From assembly GCA_903933805.1 (NCBI GenBank), contig CAIZLM010000236.1:1-48260 (forward strand): a DNA stretch of 48,260 nt, written 5' to 3'. Position 1 is the stretch's first letter, and each line of letters opens with the position of its first letter. Below are positions 16,619 to 25,250 of the stretch, piece after piece. The notes below the pieces were generated by a model, which saw nothing but the letters and a program-made list of their open reading frames with translations, was not told the DNA's origin and searched no databases. Source of the DNA: an uncultured Bacteroidota bacterium (lineage in GTDB: Bacteria > Bacteroidota > Bacteroidia > Chitinophagales > Saprospiraceae). The translations under genes were made by a program, and so were the position numbers.

Positions 16619-17430
16619 GGTTGAATAATTCGTTCAGCGCCGCAATATAAGTTGAATCCGTCTTGTCGCACAAATCCGCAGACGGTTATTCCATAAGCTT
16701 CGGCCATTTCCAATGCAGCACTGGAGGGTGCGCCGATGGAACACAGGATTTGAATGCCGCCTACAATGGATTTTTGGACGAGCTCGTGTCCCAATCGCCC
16801 GCTGAAAACAGCCATCGTCTGGTGCAGGGGAAATTGGTTTTGGCGGAGCATGGCGCCGAGTAATTTGTCCAGGGCATTGTGCCTTCCAACATCTTCACAC
16901 CGTTTCAGGAGGGTTCCTGCGCCATCGGTCAACGCCACAGCGTGCGCGCCACCGGTGGCACTGAAAAGTCCCTGTCCTTCACGCAGCATGTTCGGTAAGG
17001 ATCGGACACAGTCGCTGGTAACCTGCAAGGTGTGGGGAACAACGCGGGCTGGTGCATCGGAATTGTCTTGGCGGCCGCACCACCCACAGGCAGAACTGAT
17101 GGGGAAGCGTCGCTGTTTTTCTTCGGGTGAAAAAGGCACGGTTGGTGATAGCTCCACCAATATAGTGTCTGAATTGCCCCAATATCGAATCTGTTGTATA
17201 TCTGAGGCGCTGTAAACAATGCCCTCCGCCAGTAGCCACCCGGCCACAAGGTTAAAATCGTCGCCGGGGGTTCGCAGCGTTGCAGCGATGGGCGCCCGAT
17301 GTCGTTTTCCTCCGGCAGAATAGCCGATCAATATTTCCAAAGGAGCTTCCACGACGATGCAATCATCTACTGATTGGCGGTCGTGTAGGTGTTTGATGCG
17401 GATAATCTGGCGGATAATGGTGGCGGACAT
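16615..17430 (-). CDS. fdhD: Formate dehydrogenase accessory sulfurtransferase FdhD
   Basis: 271 residues from the ATG at 17430 (MSATIIRQIIRIK); the longer frame upstream has no family similarity. FdhD passes sulfur from IscS to the molybdenum cofactor of formate dehydrogenase. The essential cysteine pair is present in SACGWCGR, with EAPLEILIGY, RTPGDDFNLVAGWLLAEGI, the FSATGGAHAVAL loop and EDVGRHNALDKLLG as further family signatures. No formate dehydrogenase is in this window. Its start lies 125 bp from the oppositely directed mfd start, so the two share a divergent promoter region. Confidence 0.93.
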   Translation of the reverse strand: MSATIIRQIIRIKHLHDRQSVDDCIVVEAPLEILIGYSAGGKRHRAPIAATLRTPGDDFNLVAGWLLAEGIVYSASDIQQIRYWGNSDTILVELSPTVPFSPEEKQRRFPISSACGWCGRQDNSDAPARVVPHTLQVTSDCVRSLPNMLREGQGLFSATGGAHAVALTDGAGTLLKRCEDVGRHNALDKLLGAMLRQNQFPLHQTMAVFSGRLGHELVQKSIVGGIQILCSIGAPSSAALEMAEAYGITVCGFVRQDGFNLYCGAERIIQP

Positions 17431-17555
17431 AGCAGTTAACGTGGTTGCGCGCAGGCAACAATAGACTTTGTGAGCGGGGCAGATGCCGGATGAACCATTG
17501 AAAAAACGAGATTGAAAGATTAAGCTGTAGATTTGTACCTCATAATTCTGCCGCG

Positions 17556-19982
17556 ATGCAACCATCCAGTACGAACCCAGCCGGTGTAGCCACCATCGAC
17601 TTCCATGCCCAGCCCCAGCCGTCGTTTAACAAGAACTTCGACTTGCTCATCCGTCAGCTACACCAGTACAAAGCTGCCGGGTATGAGACGTATATTTGCT
17701 CTGACAACCCAAAGCAGTTTGACCGATTGGCCACCATCTTTCGCGAACTGAAAGCAAAAGTCGAGTTTTTGCCGGTAAATACCGCCATTCATGAAGGCTT
17801 TGTTGACGATGACCTCAAAATTGCCGTACTGACGGATCATCAAATTTTTCAGCGCTACCACCAATACCGAATCCGTCAGGGGTTTTCTAAGGAACAATCA
17901 CTCAATACCAGGCTGCTCCGCGAACTCGTGCCGGGCGATTTTGTGACCCACATTGACCATGGTATAGGAAAATTTGCCGGCTTGCAGAAAATTGAAATTG
18001 GTGGCCAGATGCAAGAAGCGGTGCGGCTGATCTACAAAAACAATGATATTCTTTATGTCAGCATTCATTCCCTTCACAAGATAGCAAAATTTGTGGGACA
18101 GGAGGGAACACCGCCCATGCTTTCAAAAATCGGGTCGGATGCTTGGAAGCAGTTGAAAAACCGCACCAAAAAGAAAATTAAAGACATCGCGGCAGAGCTC
18201 ATTAAATTATATGCCGGGCGTCGGGCGGCAAAGGGCCATGCGTTCCCCCCCGATGGCTACCTACAAAATGAGTTGGAGGCAAGTTTTATTTACGAGGATA
18301 CCCCCGACCAAATAAAATCAACCAACGATGTTAAAGCCGACATGGAAAAAGAGTATCCCATGGATCGGCTTATCTGCGGCGATGTGGGTTTTGGGAAAAC
18401 CGAAGTCGCCATCCGTGCCGCCTTCAAGGCCGTATGTGATGGAAAACAAGTGGCTATTCTGGTGCCAACCACCATCTTGGCACTTCAACACGCAAAAACT
18501 ATTTCAGAGCGTTTGTCCGAATTCCCTGTAACGGTCGATTACCTCAACCGATTTCGCACCGCCAAGGAACGGAAAGCGATCCTGGAAAATTTGAAAAACG
18601 GCAAAATTGACATCATTATTGGAACACAGGCCCTCCTGAGCAAAGAAGTCGCATTCCACGACTTGGGCCTTTTGATTGTGGACGAAGAGCAGAAATTCGG
18701 CGTCGCCAGCAAAGAAAAATTGCGCGCCATCAAAATAAATGTTGACACACTGACCCTTACGGCCACGCCCATACCCCGTACCCTCCAATTCTCCCTCATG
18801 GCTGCACGGGATCTGTCGGTAATACGCACGCCGCCGCCCAACAGACAGCCCATACACACGGAAATAAGGGTCTTTGACGAGGAGCTTATCCGCGAAACCA
18901 TCATGACGGAAATAAGCCGCAGCGGGCAAGTTTTTTTTGTCCACAACCGCGTCCTCGATTTGCCGGGCATTGTCGAAACACTGCACCGACTTTGTCCGGG
19001 TGTTGATGTCGCCATGGCCCATGGCCAAATGGATGCAGAGCATCTCGAACAGGTATTGGTGGATTTCATTGACAAGAAATTTGATGTGTTGGTGTGTACC
19101 AACATCATTGAAACCGGGCTTGATATTTCAAATGCCAATACCATCATCATCAACCGGGCGGATATGTTTGGTCTCAGCGATCTGCACCAATTGAGGGGTA
19201 GGGTAGGGCGATCCAACCAAAAAGCGTATTGCTATCTCTTTGCGCCACCCATGTCGGTGCTTACCCAGGAGGCACGAAAAAGACTGAAAACCATCGAAGA
19301 ATTCAGTGAATTGGGTTCGGGTTTTGCGGTAGCCATGCGCGATCTCGACATCCGTGGCGCCGGGAACCTGCTTGGAGGAGAGCAGTCCGGATTTATTGCC
19401 GACATCGGTTTTGAAACGTATCAGAAAATTTTGGACGAGGCCATTCAGGAATTAAAAGAGACGGATTTTAAAGATGTTTTCAAGGAAGAGATTGCGCAGC
19501 GTGGATCTTATGTGCGCGATGTAACCATTGAAACAGACGTTGAAATGCTTATTCCGGATGAATATGTCAGCAACACACAGGAGCGCTTGAGCCTGTACAC
19601 CGAATTAAATACCATCGAAGATGAAGACGGTATTACGGCGTATGCCAAGCGCTTAGAAGATCGTTTTGGCAAAATACCCAAGCAGGTGAACGCACTTTTT
19701 GACGGATTACGGCTTCAGTGGTTGTGTAAAAAAATTGGCTTTGAGCGCCTAATTCTCAAGGGGGGAAAACTCCGGTGCTACTTCCTAAGCGATCCGCAGT
19801 CTTCATTTTTTGAAACCGATAAATTTGGCAAGACCTTGGCGTTTTTGCAAAAACACGGTCGTATGATGGGTGTTTCCATCAAGCAAACCACGAAAGAACT
19901 CATTTTGGTGCAGGATGACGTTCGGGGCGGAATAAAGGGCGTAAAAGGCGTACTGGAGCAGATTGCCGGCGCAGCATCATAA
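17556..19982 (+). CDS. mfd: Transcription-repair coupling factor Mfd lacking the UvrB-like N-terminal module
   Basis: 808 residues against about 1100-1150 usual for Mfd. The protein starts near domain 3 (DFHAQPQPSFNKNFDLL at about residue 15) and continues through the RNA polymerase interaction domain (GDFVTHIDHGIGKFAGL), the motor with Walker A GDVGFGKT (275-282), DEEQ (376-379), TATPIPRTL, the RGRVGRS motif and the translocation motif, and a full C-terminal D7. The UvrB-homology domains D1a-D2-D1b, which bind UvrA, are missing. A possible TAGATTTG box at 17528-17535 sits before the ATG, and no Mfd-like text can be read upstream, so the gene seems truly truncated. It could still displace stalled polymerase. 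Confidence 0.9.
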   Translation: MQPSSTNPAGVATIDFHAQPQPSFNKNFDLLIRQLHQYKAAGYETYICSDNPKQFDRLATIFRELKAKVEFLPVNTAIHEGFVDDDLKIAVLTDHQIFQRYHQYRIRQGFSKEQSLNTRLLRELVPGDFVTHIDHGIGKFAGLQKIEIGGQMQEAVRLIYKNNDILYVSIHSLHKIAKFVGQEGTPPMLSKIGSDAWKQLKNRTKKKIKDIAAELIKLYAGRRAAKGHAFPPDGYLQNELEASFIYEDTPDQIKSTNDVKADMEKEYPMDRLICGDVGFGKTEVAIRAAFKAVCDGKQVAILVPTTILALQHAKTISERLSEFPVTVDYLNRFRTAKERKAILENLKNGKIDIIIGTQALLSKEVAFHDLGLLIVDEEQKFGVASKEKLRAIKINVDTLTLTATPIPRTLQFSLMAARDLSVIRTPPPNRQPIHTEIRVFDEELIRETIMTEISRSGQVFFVHNRVLDLPGIVETLHRLCPGVDVAMAHGQMDAEHLEQVLVDFIDKKFDVLVCTNIIETGLDISNANTIIINRADMFGLSDLHQLRGRVGRSNQKAYCYLFAPPMSVLTQEARKRLKTIEEFSELGSGFAVAMRDLDIRGAGNLLGGEQSGFIADIGFETYQKILDEAIQELKETDFKDVFKEEIAQRGSYVRDVTIETDVEMLIPDEYVSNTQERLSLYTELNTIEDEDGITAYAKRLEDRFGKIPKQVNALFDGLRLQWLCKKIGFERLILKGGKLRCYFLSDPQSSFFETDKFGKTLAFLQKHGRMMGVSIKQTTKELILVQDDVRGGIKGVKGVLEQIAGAAS

Positions 19983-20020
19983 CCCCCCCCCCTCACACGA
20001 ATAAAATTGAGCCACAGCTT

Positions 20021-20080
20021 AAAACGCGCAACTGGTTGGGCGACGACCCCACCCAACCAGTTGCGCGTTTTATTTATTTG
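20021..20080 (+). terminator. Strong intrinsic terminator of mfd with MITE-end-like stem
   Basis: Perfect 20-bp arms (20021-20040 and 20052-20071) around an 11-nt loop, followed by a T-rich tract. The stem contains GCAACTGGTTGGG and its complement, the terminal sequence of the dispersed MITE family, so it may be an element reduced to its two ends. Ten C residues at 19983-19992 follow the mfd stop. Confidence 0.8.
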
Positions 20081-20113
20081 TAGTTCAATTTATGCTTGAT
20101 TGAAACGAAACGC

Positions 20114-20121
20114 TATCTTTG
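20114..20121 (+). promoter_or_regulatory. -7 box (TATCTTTG) before the TonB receptor gene
   Basis: Perfect TAnnTTTG box 31 bp before the ATG at 20153. No standard TTG at 17-23 bp spacing is seen, so the -33 part is weak. Confidence 0.5.
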
Positions 20122-20152
20122 CGGAATCGTTTATTAAGTCTAAATAAGTTTT

Positions 20153-22330
20153 ATGCGCTTGTCTCTTCCATTGGTATGTTTCTTTTGGGCAATCAAACTT
20201 GTTGCAGTTTTTCCACAAACCCAATTCAACATTGATTCAACCCAGCAACAGGAAATTCCCGAGGTAACGGTTGTGTCAAAAAAAGATCGATTGTTCAGTG
20301 GGGTTCCAGGGTCTGTATTTTTATTGAATGCAGCGCAGTTGACGCGCATAGCCCCTCTGACGGGAAATGAGGTTTTTAAAAAGATTCCTGGTGTACACGT
20401 GGTAGATGAAGAGGGGCTGGGCCTGCGGGCAAATATTGGTATTCGGGGTCTTGATCCGGATCGAAGCAGCAGTGTACTCATTTTGGAAGATGGCATTCCA
20501 GTACAGTTGAACCCTTATGGTGAGCCGGAGTTGTACTATACCCCCTCGATTGACAGGATGTCGGCCATAGAAATTCTAAAAGGAAGTGGACAAATTATGT
20601 TCGGTCCTCGTACCATTGGAGGTGTGATCAATTATATCACGGCGGATCCGCCGCAACAACCCGAAACCAACGTGACGCTCCGTGGTGGATCTGGCGGTTT
20701 TTTGGGGACTCAACTGGGTTATGGAAACACGTATGGGAATATTGGAATAAGGCTTCAATACGATCACAAAAGAGCGGATAAAATTGGGGTTACAGGCATT
20801 GAAACGCATGATTTTAACGCTAAATTGCGGTTAATACTTGGTGCTAAGTCGAGTTTGATGCTTAAAATGCAATGGTATGATGAATGGACCAACGCCACGT
20901 ATCTCGGACTAAATCAGTCGATGTATGACCAAAAGGACTATTACCCCAATATGGCGCCGGATGATCAACTGAACGTTCGCCGCTACGCCTTGAGTACAAC
21001 ACACAAGTATTTGATTCATAAAAGGTTAAAGCTTATTACCACGGGTTACACCTATACCACCGATAGAAATTGGCGGCGGCAAACTTTTTCGGTTAATCCT
21101 TCAGCACCACTGCTAACAGGCGTCGTATGGGGTGATTCAAGTATAGCGAATGGAGCCGTTTATATGCAATCACAATCACTGCACCGCAATCGATCTTTTA
21201 GGGTTGCAGGGGTTGAGTCACACCTGGTTTGGACATACAACATCCAAAAAATGGCCAATCAGCTGGATGTAGGCGTGCGGTTTTTAAGGGAGGGTGCCAT
21301 GGAGCAAGAATTGCTGGGTTCTAGTCCCCAAGCGATTGCAGGCGTGCTGGTTAGAAATGAAAAACGCCCGGGCTCCGCGATGAGCGGGTATGTACAAAAC
21401 AAATTTGGATTAACAGACCGACTGGCTGTTACGGCGGGTATTCGCTTGGAGGACTACCATTTTGAACGCGGTGTGTACTTGTACAAAACTGTTTCAAACG
21501 TGTACCGCGATACGATCATAGCAGCATCAAGCCATATTCGGGCGTTGATACCGGGCCTTGGATTGGTATTTCAAGGTGGCAAAAACGTCGTTTTTTTTCT
21601 GGGTGTCCACAAAGGTATTGCGCCACCAGCGATCAAAAACTCCGTTTCAGCAACGGGAGAGGTTTTTGCGCTGGATACCCAAGACAGTTGGAACTATGAA
21701 TTGGGGACTAGGTTTAATTACCAAAAAGGAATGGCGGGAGAGTTTACGCTTTTTTACCTCGACTTTGGCAAACAAGTTATTGCTATTTCTGAATCTTCGG
21801 GGGGCACCGGCAGTGGATTTTCGAATGCGGGTGCTACCCGGCATGCCGGCCTAGAAACGTCATTCAAGGTTGATTTTGGTACACTATTTGAGTGGAAATA
21901 TCTTGATTATCTGCAATCCAGCGCTACATTTTCCCGCGCTACGTATGCCTCAGATCGTTTTGTCGGTCCTAAAAAGACCAATGTCCGGGAAAATTTATTG
22001 CCCTACGCGCCGCTTTGGATGGTTACTCAAACAATGGGTTTTACCTTGCCCGCGCATGTTGAAATACAACTGAGTGGAAACTATGTTGCGCCACAATTTA
22101 CCGATGAGCTGAATACCCAACTGCCCAGCGCCGATGGCCGTTCTGGCTTAATCGAGGCTTATTTCGCAGCGGATGCGGTTGTGCGGTGGGGTATTCCTGC
22201 TTGGAAATCAATATTTACAGCCAGTGTCAAGAACCTTACAGATGCAAGATATATTGTTTCCAGAAGGCCACAGGGGATCAAGATGGGAATACCAAGAACC
22301 CTCATTTTTGGTATAACCAGTGTGTTTTAG
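20153..22330 (+). CDS. TonB-dependent outer membrane receptor, FecA-like
   Basis: 725 residues: signal peptide (MRLSLPLVCFFWAIKLVAVF), a TonB box-like segment (EIPEVTVVSKK), a plug domain with ANIGIRGLDPDRSSSVLILEDGIP and IEILKGSGQIMFGPRTIGGVINYIT, and a C-terminal beta-barrel ending in an aromatic strand (LIFGITSVF). The plug is closest to ferric dicitrate receptors (FecA). No N-terminal FecR-signalling extension and no carboxypeptidase-like domain of the SusC type are seen, and there is no SusD partner. Likely takes up ferric chelates across the outer membrane using TonB energy; substrate is inferred. Confidence 0.9.
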   Translation: MRLSLPLVCFFWAIKLVAVFPQTQFNIDSTQQQEIPEVTVVSKKDRLFSGVPGSVFLLNAAQLTRIAPLTGNEVFKKIPGVHVVDEEGLGLRANIGIRGLDPDRSSSVLILEDGIPVQLNPYGEPELYYTPSIDRMSAIEILKGSGQIMFGPRTIGGVINYITADPPQQPETNVTLRGGSGGFLGTQLGYGNTYGNIGIRLQYDHKRADKIGVTGIETHDFNAKLRLILGAKSSLMLKMQWYDEWTNATYLGLNQSMYDQKDYYPNMAPDDQLNVRRYALSTTHKYLIHKRLKLITTGYTYTTDRNWRRQTFSVNPSAPLLTGVVWGDSSIANGAVYMQSQSLHRNRSFRVAGVESHLVWTYNIQKMANQLDVGVRFLREGAMEQELLGSSPQAIAGVLVRNEKRPGSAMSGYVQNKFGLTDRLAVTAGIRLEDYHFERGVYLYKTVSNVYRDTIIAASSHIRALIPGLGLVFQGGKNVVFFLGVHKGIAPPAIKNSVSATGEVFALDTQDSWNYELGTRFNYQKGMAGEFTLFYLDFGKQVIAISESSGGTGSGFSNAGATRHAGLETSFKVDFGTLFEWKYLDYLQSSATFSRATYASDRFVGPKKTNVRENLLPYAPLWMVTQTMGFTLPAHVEIQLSGNYVAPQFTDELNTQLPSADGRSGLIEAYFAADAVVRWGIPAWKSIFTASVKNLTDARYIVSRRPQGIKMGIPRTLIFGITSVF

Positions 22331-22354
22331 CAGAAGCCAAACGGTTACAAAGCA

Positions 22355-23788
22355 TTAGACATTCAAACTCATTTGTAGTTTCTTCTCCACCTCTTCTACA
22401 GTGTCTTTGAATATAATGTCGGTATCCATCATATCTTGAACGGCTTTACAAGAATAAATGACTGTGCTGTGATCCCTTCCGCCGAACTGTTCGCCAATGG
22501 CTTTCAGGGACTTGTTGGTCAGTTTTTTTGCGAGATACATGGACAGCTGTCGGGCAATCACAATCTTGCGTTTCCGCGTTTCAAGGTGGAGTTTTTCAAC
22601 GGGCACCTCAAAGTGTTCGGCCACCAGTAACTGGATAAATTCTACCGTTATTTCTTTGTTGATCGTGGTAACGAAATTCCTGATCACCTCTTTTGCCAGG
22701 TCGAGGTCAATATCGCGCCGTATCAGGGTGCTTTGCGCCAACAGCGACACCATTACACCTTCCAATTCTCGTATGTTGTTTTTGATGTTGTAGCAAATAA
22801 ATTCCAAGACATTCTGCGGGATTCCAACGCCTTCACCCTCCATTTTTGAGCCCAATATGGCCATCCGGGTTTCAAGGTCAGGCGACTGCAGGTCAGCGGT
22901 TAGTCCCCACTTAAAGCGCGAGATCAATCGGTCTTCCATGCCCTCCAGATCTTTGGGCGGACGGTCGGAAGTCAGGATAATTTGCTTGCCATTCTGGTGG
23001 AGTTGATTGAAAATATGGAAGAAAATTTCCTGTGTTTTTTGCTTTCCGGAAAGAAATTGAATGTCGTCAATGATCAGTACGTCAATCATTTGGTAGAAAT
23101 TGACAAAGTCGTTGACGGAGTTGTTCTTTATTGCTTGGATGATTTGGTTCGTAAACTTTTCAGAAGAAACATAGAGAACAGCCTTGTCCTGCATCTTGGA
23201 CACAATATCATTCCCGATGGCATGGGCCAAGTGGGTTTTACCCAAGCCTACATTCCCGAAAATAACCAAGGGGTTGAAGGCCGTCCCACCGGGACGGTTG
23301 GCAATGGCAATACCAGCGTTGCGGGCCAACTGGTTGCAATCGCCCTCAATAAAATTGTCGAAGGTGTAATTGGGATTGAGCTGTGGCTCTACTTTAAACC
23401 GTTTAATGCCCGGAATAATGAACGGGTTTTTGATCATTTCAGCGTCAAAAACACCCGGAATGGGTTCATTGTCTTTTTCTGAAGACGGCCTTAAACTGGC
23501 TTTTGCTTGTTGATTTCTAGCGTTTTCCAAAGCCCCGTTCTCGGGAATGTGGTACACCAAGCGCGCCCGTTCGCCCAATTCTTGCCGAATACTCTTTTTC
23601 AAAAGTTGTACATAGTGCTCTTCAATCCACTCGAAGAAAAATTTATTGGGAACCTGAATGGTCAATACCTCATTGTCTAACTGAACCGGTTTGATCGGTT
23701 CAAACCAAGTTTTAAAACTCTGTGGGCTAACATTTTTTTTGATGATACGGAGACAATCGTCCCATACCATTTGGCTGTCTTTAGTCAT
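22355..23788 (-). CDS. dnaA: Chromosomal replication initiator protein DnaA
   Basis: 477 residues. Domain I opens with the short helix VWDDCLRIIKKNVSPQSFKTWF; a linker runs to about residue 130; the AAA+ domain has Walker A GNVGLGKT (178-185), Walker B LIIDDIQFL (Asp241-Asp242) and sensor regions; the C-terminal DNA-binding domain carries the DnaA signature GGRDHSTV near residue 445. DnaA binds DnaA boxes and opens the origin. It converges with the TonB receptor gene with 24 bp between stops. The upstream 254-bp gap is AT-rich in part, but I found no convincing DnaA box cluster. Confidence 0.97.
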   Translation of the reverse strand: MTKDSQMVWDDCLRIIKKNVSPQSFKTWFEPIKPVQLDNEVLTIQVPNKFFFEWIEEHYVQLLKKSIRQELGERARLVYHIPENGALENARNQQAKASLRPSSEKDNEPIPGVFDAEMIKNPFIIPGIKRFKVEPQLNPNYTFDNFIEGDCNQLARNAGIAIANRPGGTAFNPLVIFGNVGLGKTHLAHAIGNDIVSKMQDKAVLYVSSEKFTNQIIQAIKNNSVNDFVNFYQMIDVLIIDDIQFLSGKQKTQEIFFHIFNQLHQNGKQIILTSDRPPKDLEGMEDRLISRFKWGLTADLQSPDLETRMAILGSKMEGEGVGIPQNVLEFICYNIKNNIRELEGVMVSLLAQSTLIRRDIDLDLAKEVIRNFVTTINKEITVEFIQLLVAEHFEVPVEKLHLETRKRKIVIARQLSMYLAKKLTNKSLKAIGEQFGGRDHSTVIYSCKAVQDMMDTDIIFKDTVEEVEKKLQMSLNV

Positions 23789-24042
23789 ACCTATTGGTCA
23801 CGTGTTAGGATAAGGGAATAAACCTTTCCGGAATATACATTAAACGTCGAGCGTTGAGCGGAGGACAAAGGTGCTGATTCCTGCTGACTAAATGAAGCAG
23901 AAATACTTTTTTTAGGACAATTATTTTCCAAGGTACTCGAACAGATTGGTAATCAATTGTTTTTAAAAAAAACGCGTAATTGTATTGTTATTTTGAAAAA
24001 AATAATAACACGTACGTTATCAAGACATTAGATTAGCCAGTC
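23789..24042. other. AT-rich intergenic region upstream of dnaA
   Basis: 254 bp between dnaA and the next gene, both on the minus strand. The part from about 23940 to 24020 is very A/T-rich with runs of A and an ACGTACGT palindrome. It must hold the dnaA promoter. Only a weak DnaA-box-like sequence was noticed, so a replication origin here is not supported. Confidence 0.3.
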
Positions 24043-24564
24043 TTAAAACAGTTGGCCTGCTTCGGTACGGATTGCGATGATCGCCTTTTGGAGGGTTGGA
24101 GGTTGTTGGGCTTCGAGGGCTTCCAACAGGGCGGAGAATAGGAGTTCCGCATCAGCGTTTGGATCGAGATCCATACCTGCCGAGGTGACCATGGATAGGG
24201 TATCATGCTTGGCAAACTGGATGATTTGCCACAGTGTTTCAGATACGTAGAGCTGTTGGGAAGTATTGTGGTCGAACTCCTGGCTGATGGCGAGCATCAA
24301 GGCTGTGCGGAGATCGCGCACTTTCATGCCGTGCGCTCGAACGCGGAAGAGGGTGTTGACCACGCCGGCACGATCGCAGAGGAGTGTCAGGCGTTCATAG
24401 GCTTGGAGTCGTATAGGAAGGGTGATCTTTTGTGCATCGTTGCGCAGGATGGCCCGATCAATTCTTTGCCGCTCATCCAGCAGTAATTTAAGCAGGTAAT
24501 AGGCGGTGGCGAAAACCACCAGCGCCGGAATGGTGTATTTCAGAACTTCGAAAAATAATTCCAT
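24043..24564 (-). CDS. Membrane-anchored conserved hypothetical protein
   Basis: 173 residues. One N-terminal membrane helix (YTIPALVVFATAYYLLKLLL) is followed by a soluble helical domain with Arg/Glu-rich helices (LPIRLQAYERLTLLCDRAG, LYVSETLWQIIQFAK). I do not recognise a characterised family, though the compact helical layout after a single anchor looks like a Bacteroidota-specific conserved protein. A TACCTTTG box at 24626-24633 lies upstream on the same strand. The start at 24564 begins directly at the membrane helix. Function unknown. Confidence 0.75.
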   Translation of the reverse strand: MELFFEVLKYTIPALVVFATAYYLLKLLLDERQRIDRAILRNDAQKITLPIRLQAYERLTLLCDRAGVVNTLFRVRAHGMKVRDLRTALMLAISQEFDHNTSQQLYVSETLWQIIQFAKHDTLSMVTSAGMDLDPNADAELLFSALLEALEAQQPPTLQKAIIAIRTEAGQLF

Positions 24565-24625
24565 CTTGGATACAGGAAAGTTGAAACGTCAGAAAGGCCG
24601 TAGGAGCCTTTTGTAATACTCCCGG

Positions 24626-24633
24626 CAAAGGTA
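24626..24633 (-). promoter_or_regulatory. -7 box (TACCTTTG) before the membrane-anchored hypothetical gene
   Basis: Perfect TAnnTTTG box on the minus strand, 61 bp before the ATG at 24564, with a TTTG 14 bp further upstream (shorter than the usual spacing). Confidence 0.5.
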
Positions 24634-24700
24634 AACCAGAATTTTGTCAAAAACGGAGGTTAGACGTTAAACAATACCGGTCAATTGTAGTTATTATGCT

Positions 24701-24708
24701 TACTTTTG
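24701..24708 (+). promoter_or_regulatory. -7 box (TACTTTTG) before the Fe-S carrier gene
   Basis: Perfect TAnnTTTG box 26 bp before the ATG at 24735. No good -33 TTG at normal spacing. Confidence 0.5.
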
Positions 24709-24734
24709 CACCGCACCTTTAATGCCTCTTTTTC

Positions 24735-25097
24735 ATGGAAACTTTGCTCCACGACCCTGTCACCGTTTCTTCGCCCATCGCCATCACACCCGGTGCTGTC
24801 GAACAATTGAATCTTATTCGCCAGCAGGAAAATATTCCCGCCGATTACGCGCTTCGCGTCGGGGTGAAAGGTGGCGGTTGTTCCGGCTTTACCTATGTGC
24901 TCGGTTTCGACGTTCCCCACGACAATGACGAACATTTTGACATGGAAGGCCTCCATGTGGTTATGAACAAAGCCCACGCCATCTACCTCTTGGGGATGCA
25001 AGTGGATTTTGTTTCAGGACTTGACAACAGGGGTTTCACGTTTGACAATCCCAATGCAACAAGTACTTGCGGTTGTGGTACATCCTTTTCCGCATAA
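24735..25097 (+). CDS. A-type iron-sulfur cluster carrier (IscA/SufA/ErpA family)
   Basis: 120 residues. The three conserved cysteines are Cys49 in GGGCSGFTY and Cys112/Cys114 in TCGCGTSF, which hold a [2Fe-2S] or [4Fe-4S] cluster for transfer to client proteins. The opening SPIAITPGAVEQLNLI is also typical. It is not flanked by other suf or isc genes, so the exact family name cannot be set. It converges with rlpA across a long palindromic terminator. A cytoplasmic housekeeping role, for example in supplying the Fe-S clusters of ActB-like proteins, is plausible. Confidence 0.93.
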   Translation: METLLHDPVTVSSPIAITPGAVEQLNLIRQQENIPADYALRVGVKGGGCSGFTYVLGFDVPHDNDEHFDMEGLHVVMNKAHAIYLLGMQVDFVSGLDNRGFTFDNPNATSTCGCGTSFSA

Positions 25098-25108
25098 CAC
25101 CCAATAAT

Positions 25109-25167
25109 GGTTGTTGTACAAAAAAAGTCCGGCTGATCATCAGCCGGACTTTTTTTGTACAACAACC
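25109..25167. terminator. 59-bp perfect palindrome, bidirectional terminator
   Basis: Arms 25109-25137 and 25139-25167 are 29 bp and fully complementary around a single central base. A7 and T7 runs flank the GC-rich core (GTCCGGCTGAT), so it can end transcription from both the Fe-S carrier gene and rlpA, which converge here. Confidence 0.88.
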
Positions 25168-25182
25168 AAACATTCATAGTAA

Positions 25183-25246
25183 CAACTGGTTTGGGTGTCG
25201 CGTCTGATACAAAAAAGTAGCCTTTTTGGGGCCAGACAGCGTGGTT
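25183..25246 (-). mobile_element. MITE-like element fragment, copy 5 (reverse orientation)
   Basis: Begins CAACTGGTTTGGGTGTCGCG, continues with CTGATACAAAAAAGTAG and GGCCAGACAGCGTGG, but the second terminal repeat (AACCAGTTAC) has been lost next to the rlpA stop codon. No target duplication remains. Confidence 0.75.
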
Positions 25247-25250
25247 CTTT

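Noticed and set aside
23789-24042. Replication origin upstream of dnaA
   Set aside because: The region is AT-rich, but no cluster of good DnaA boxes was seen; dnaA position alone is not enough in this phylum.
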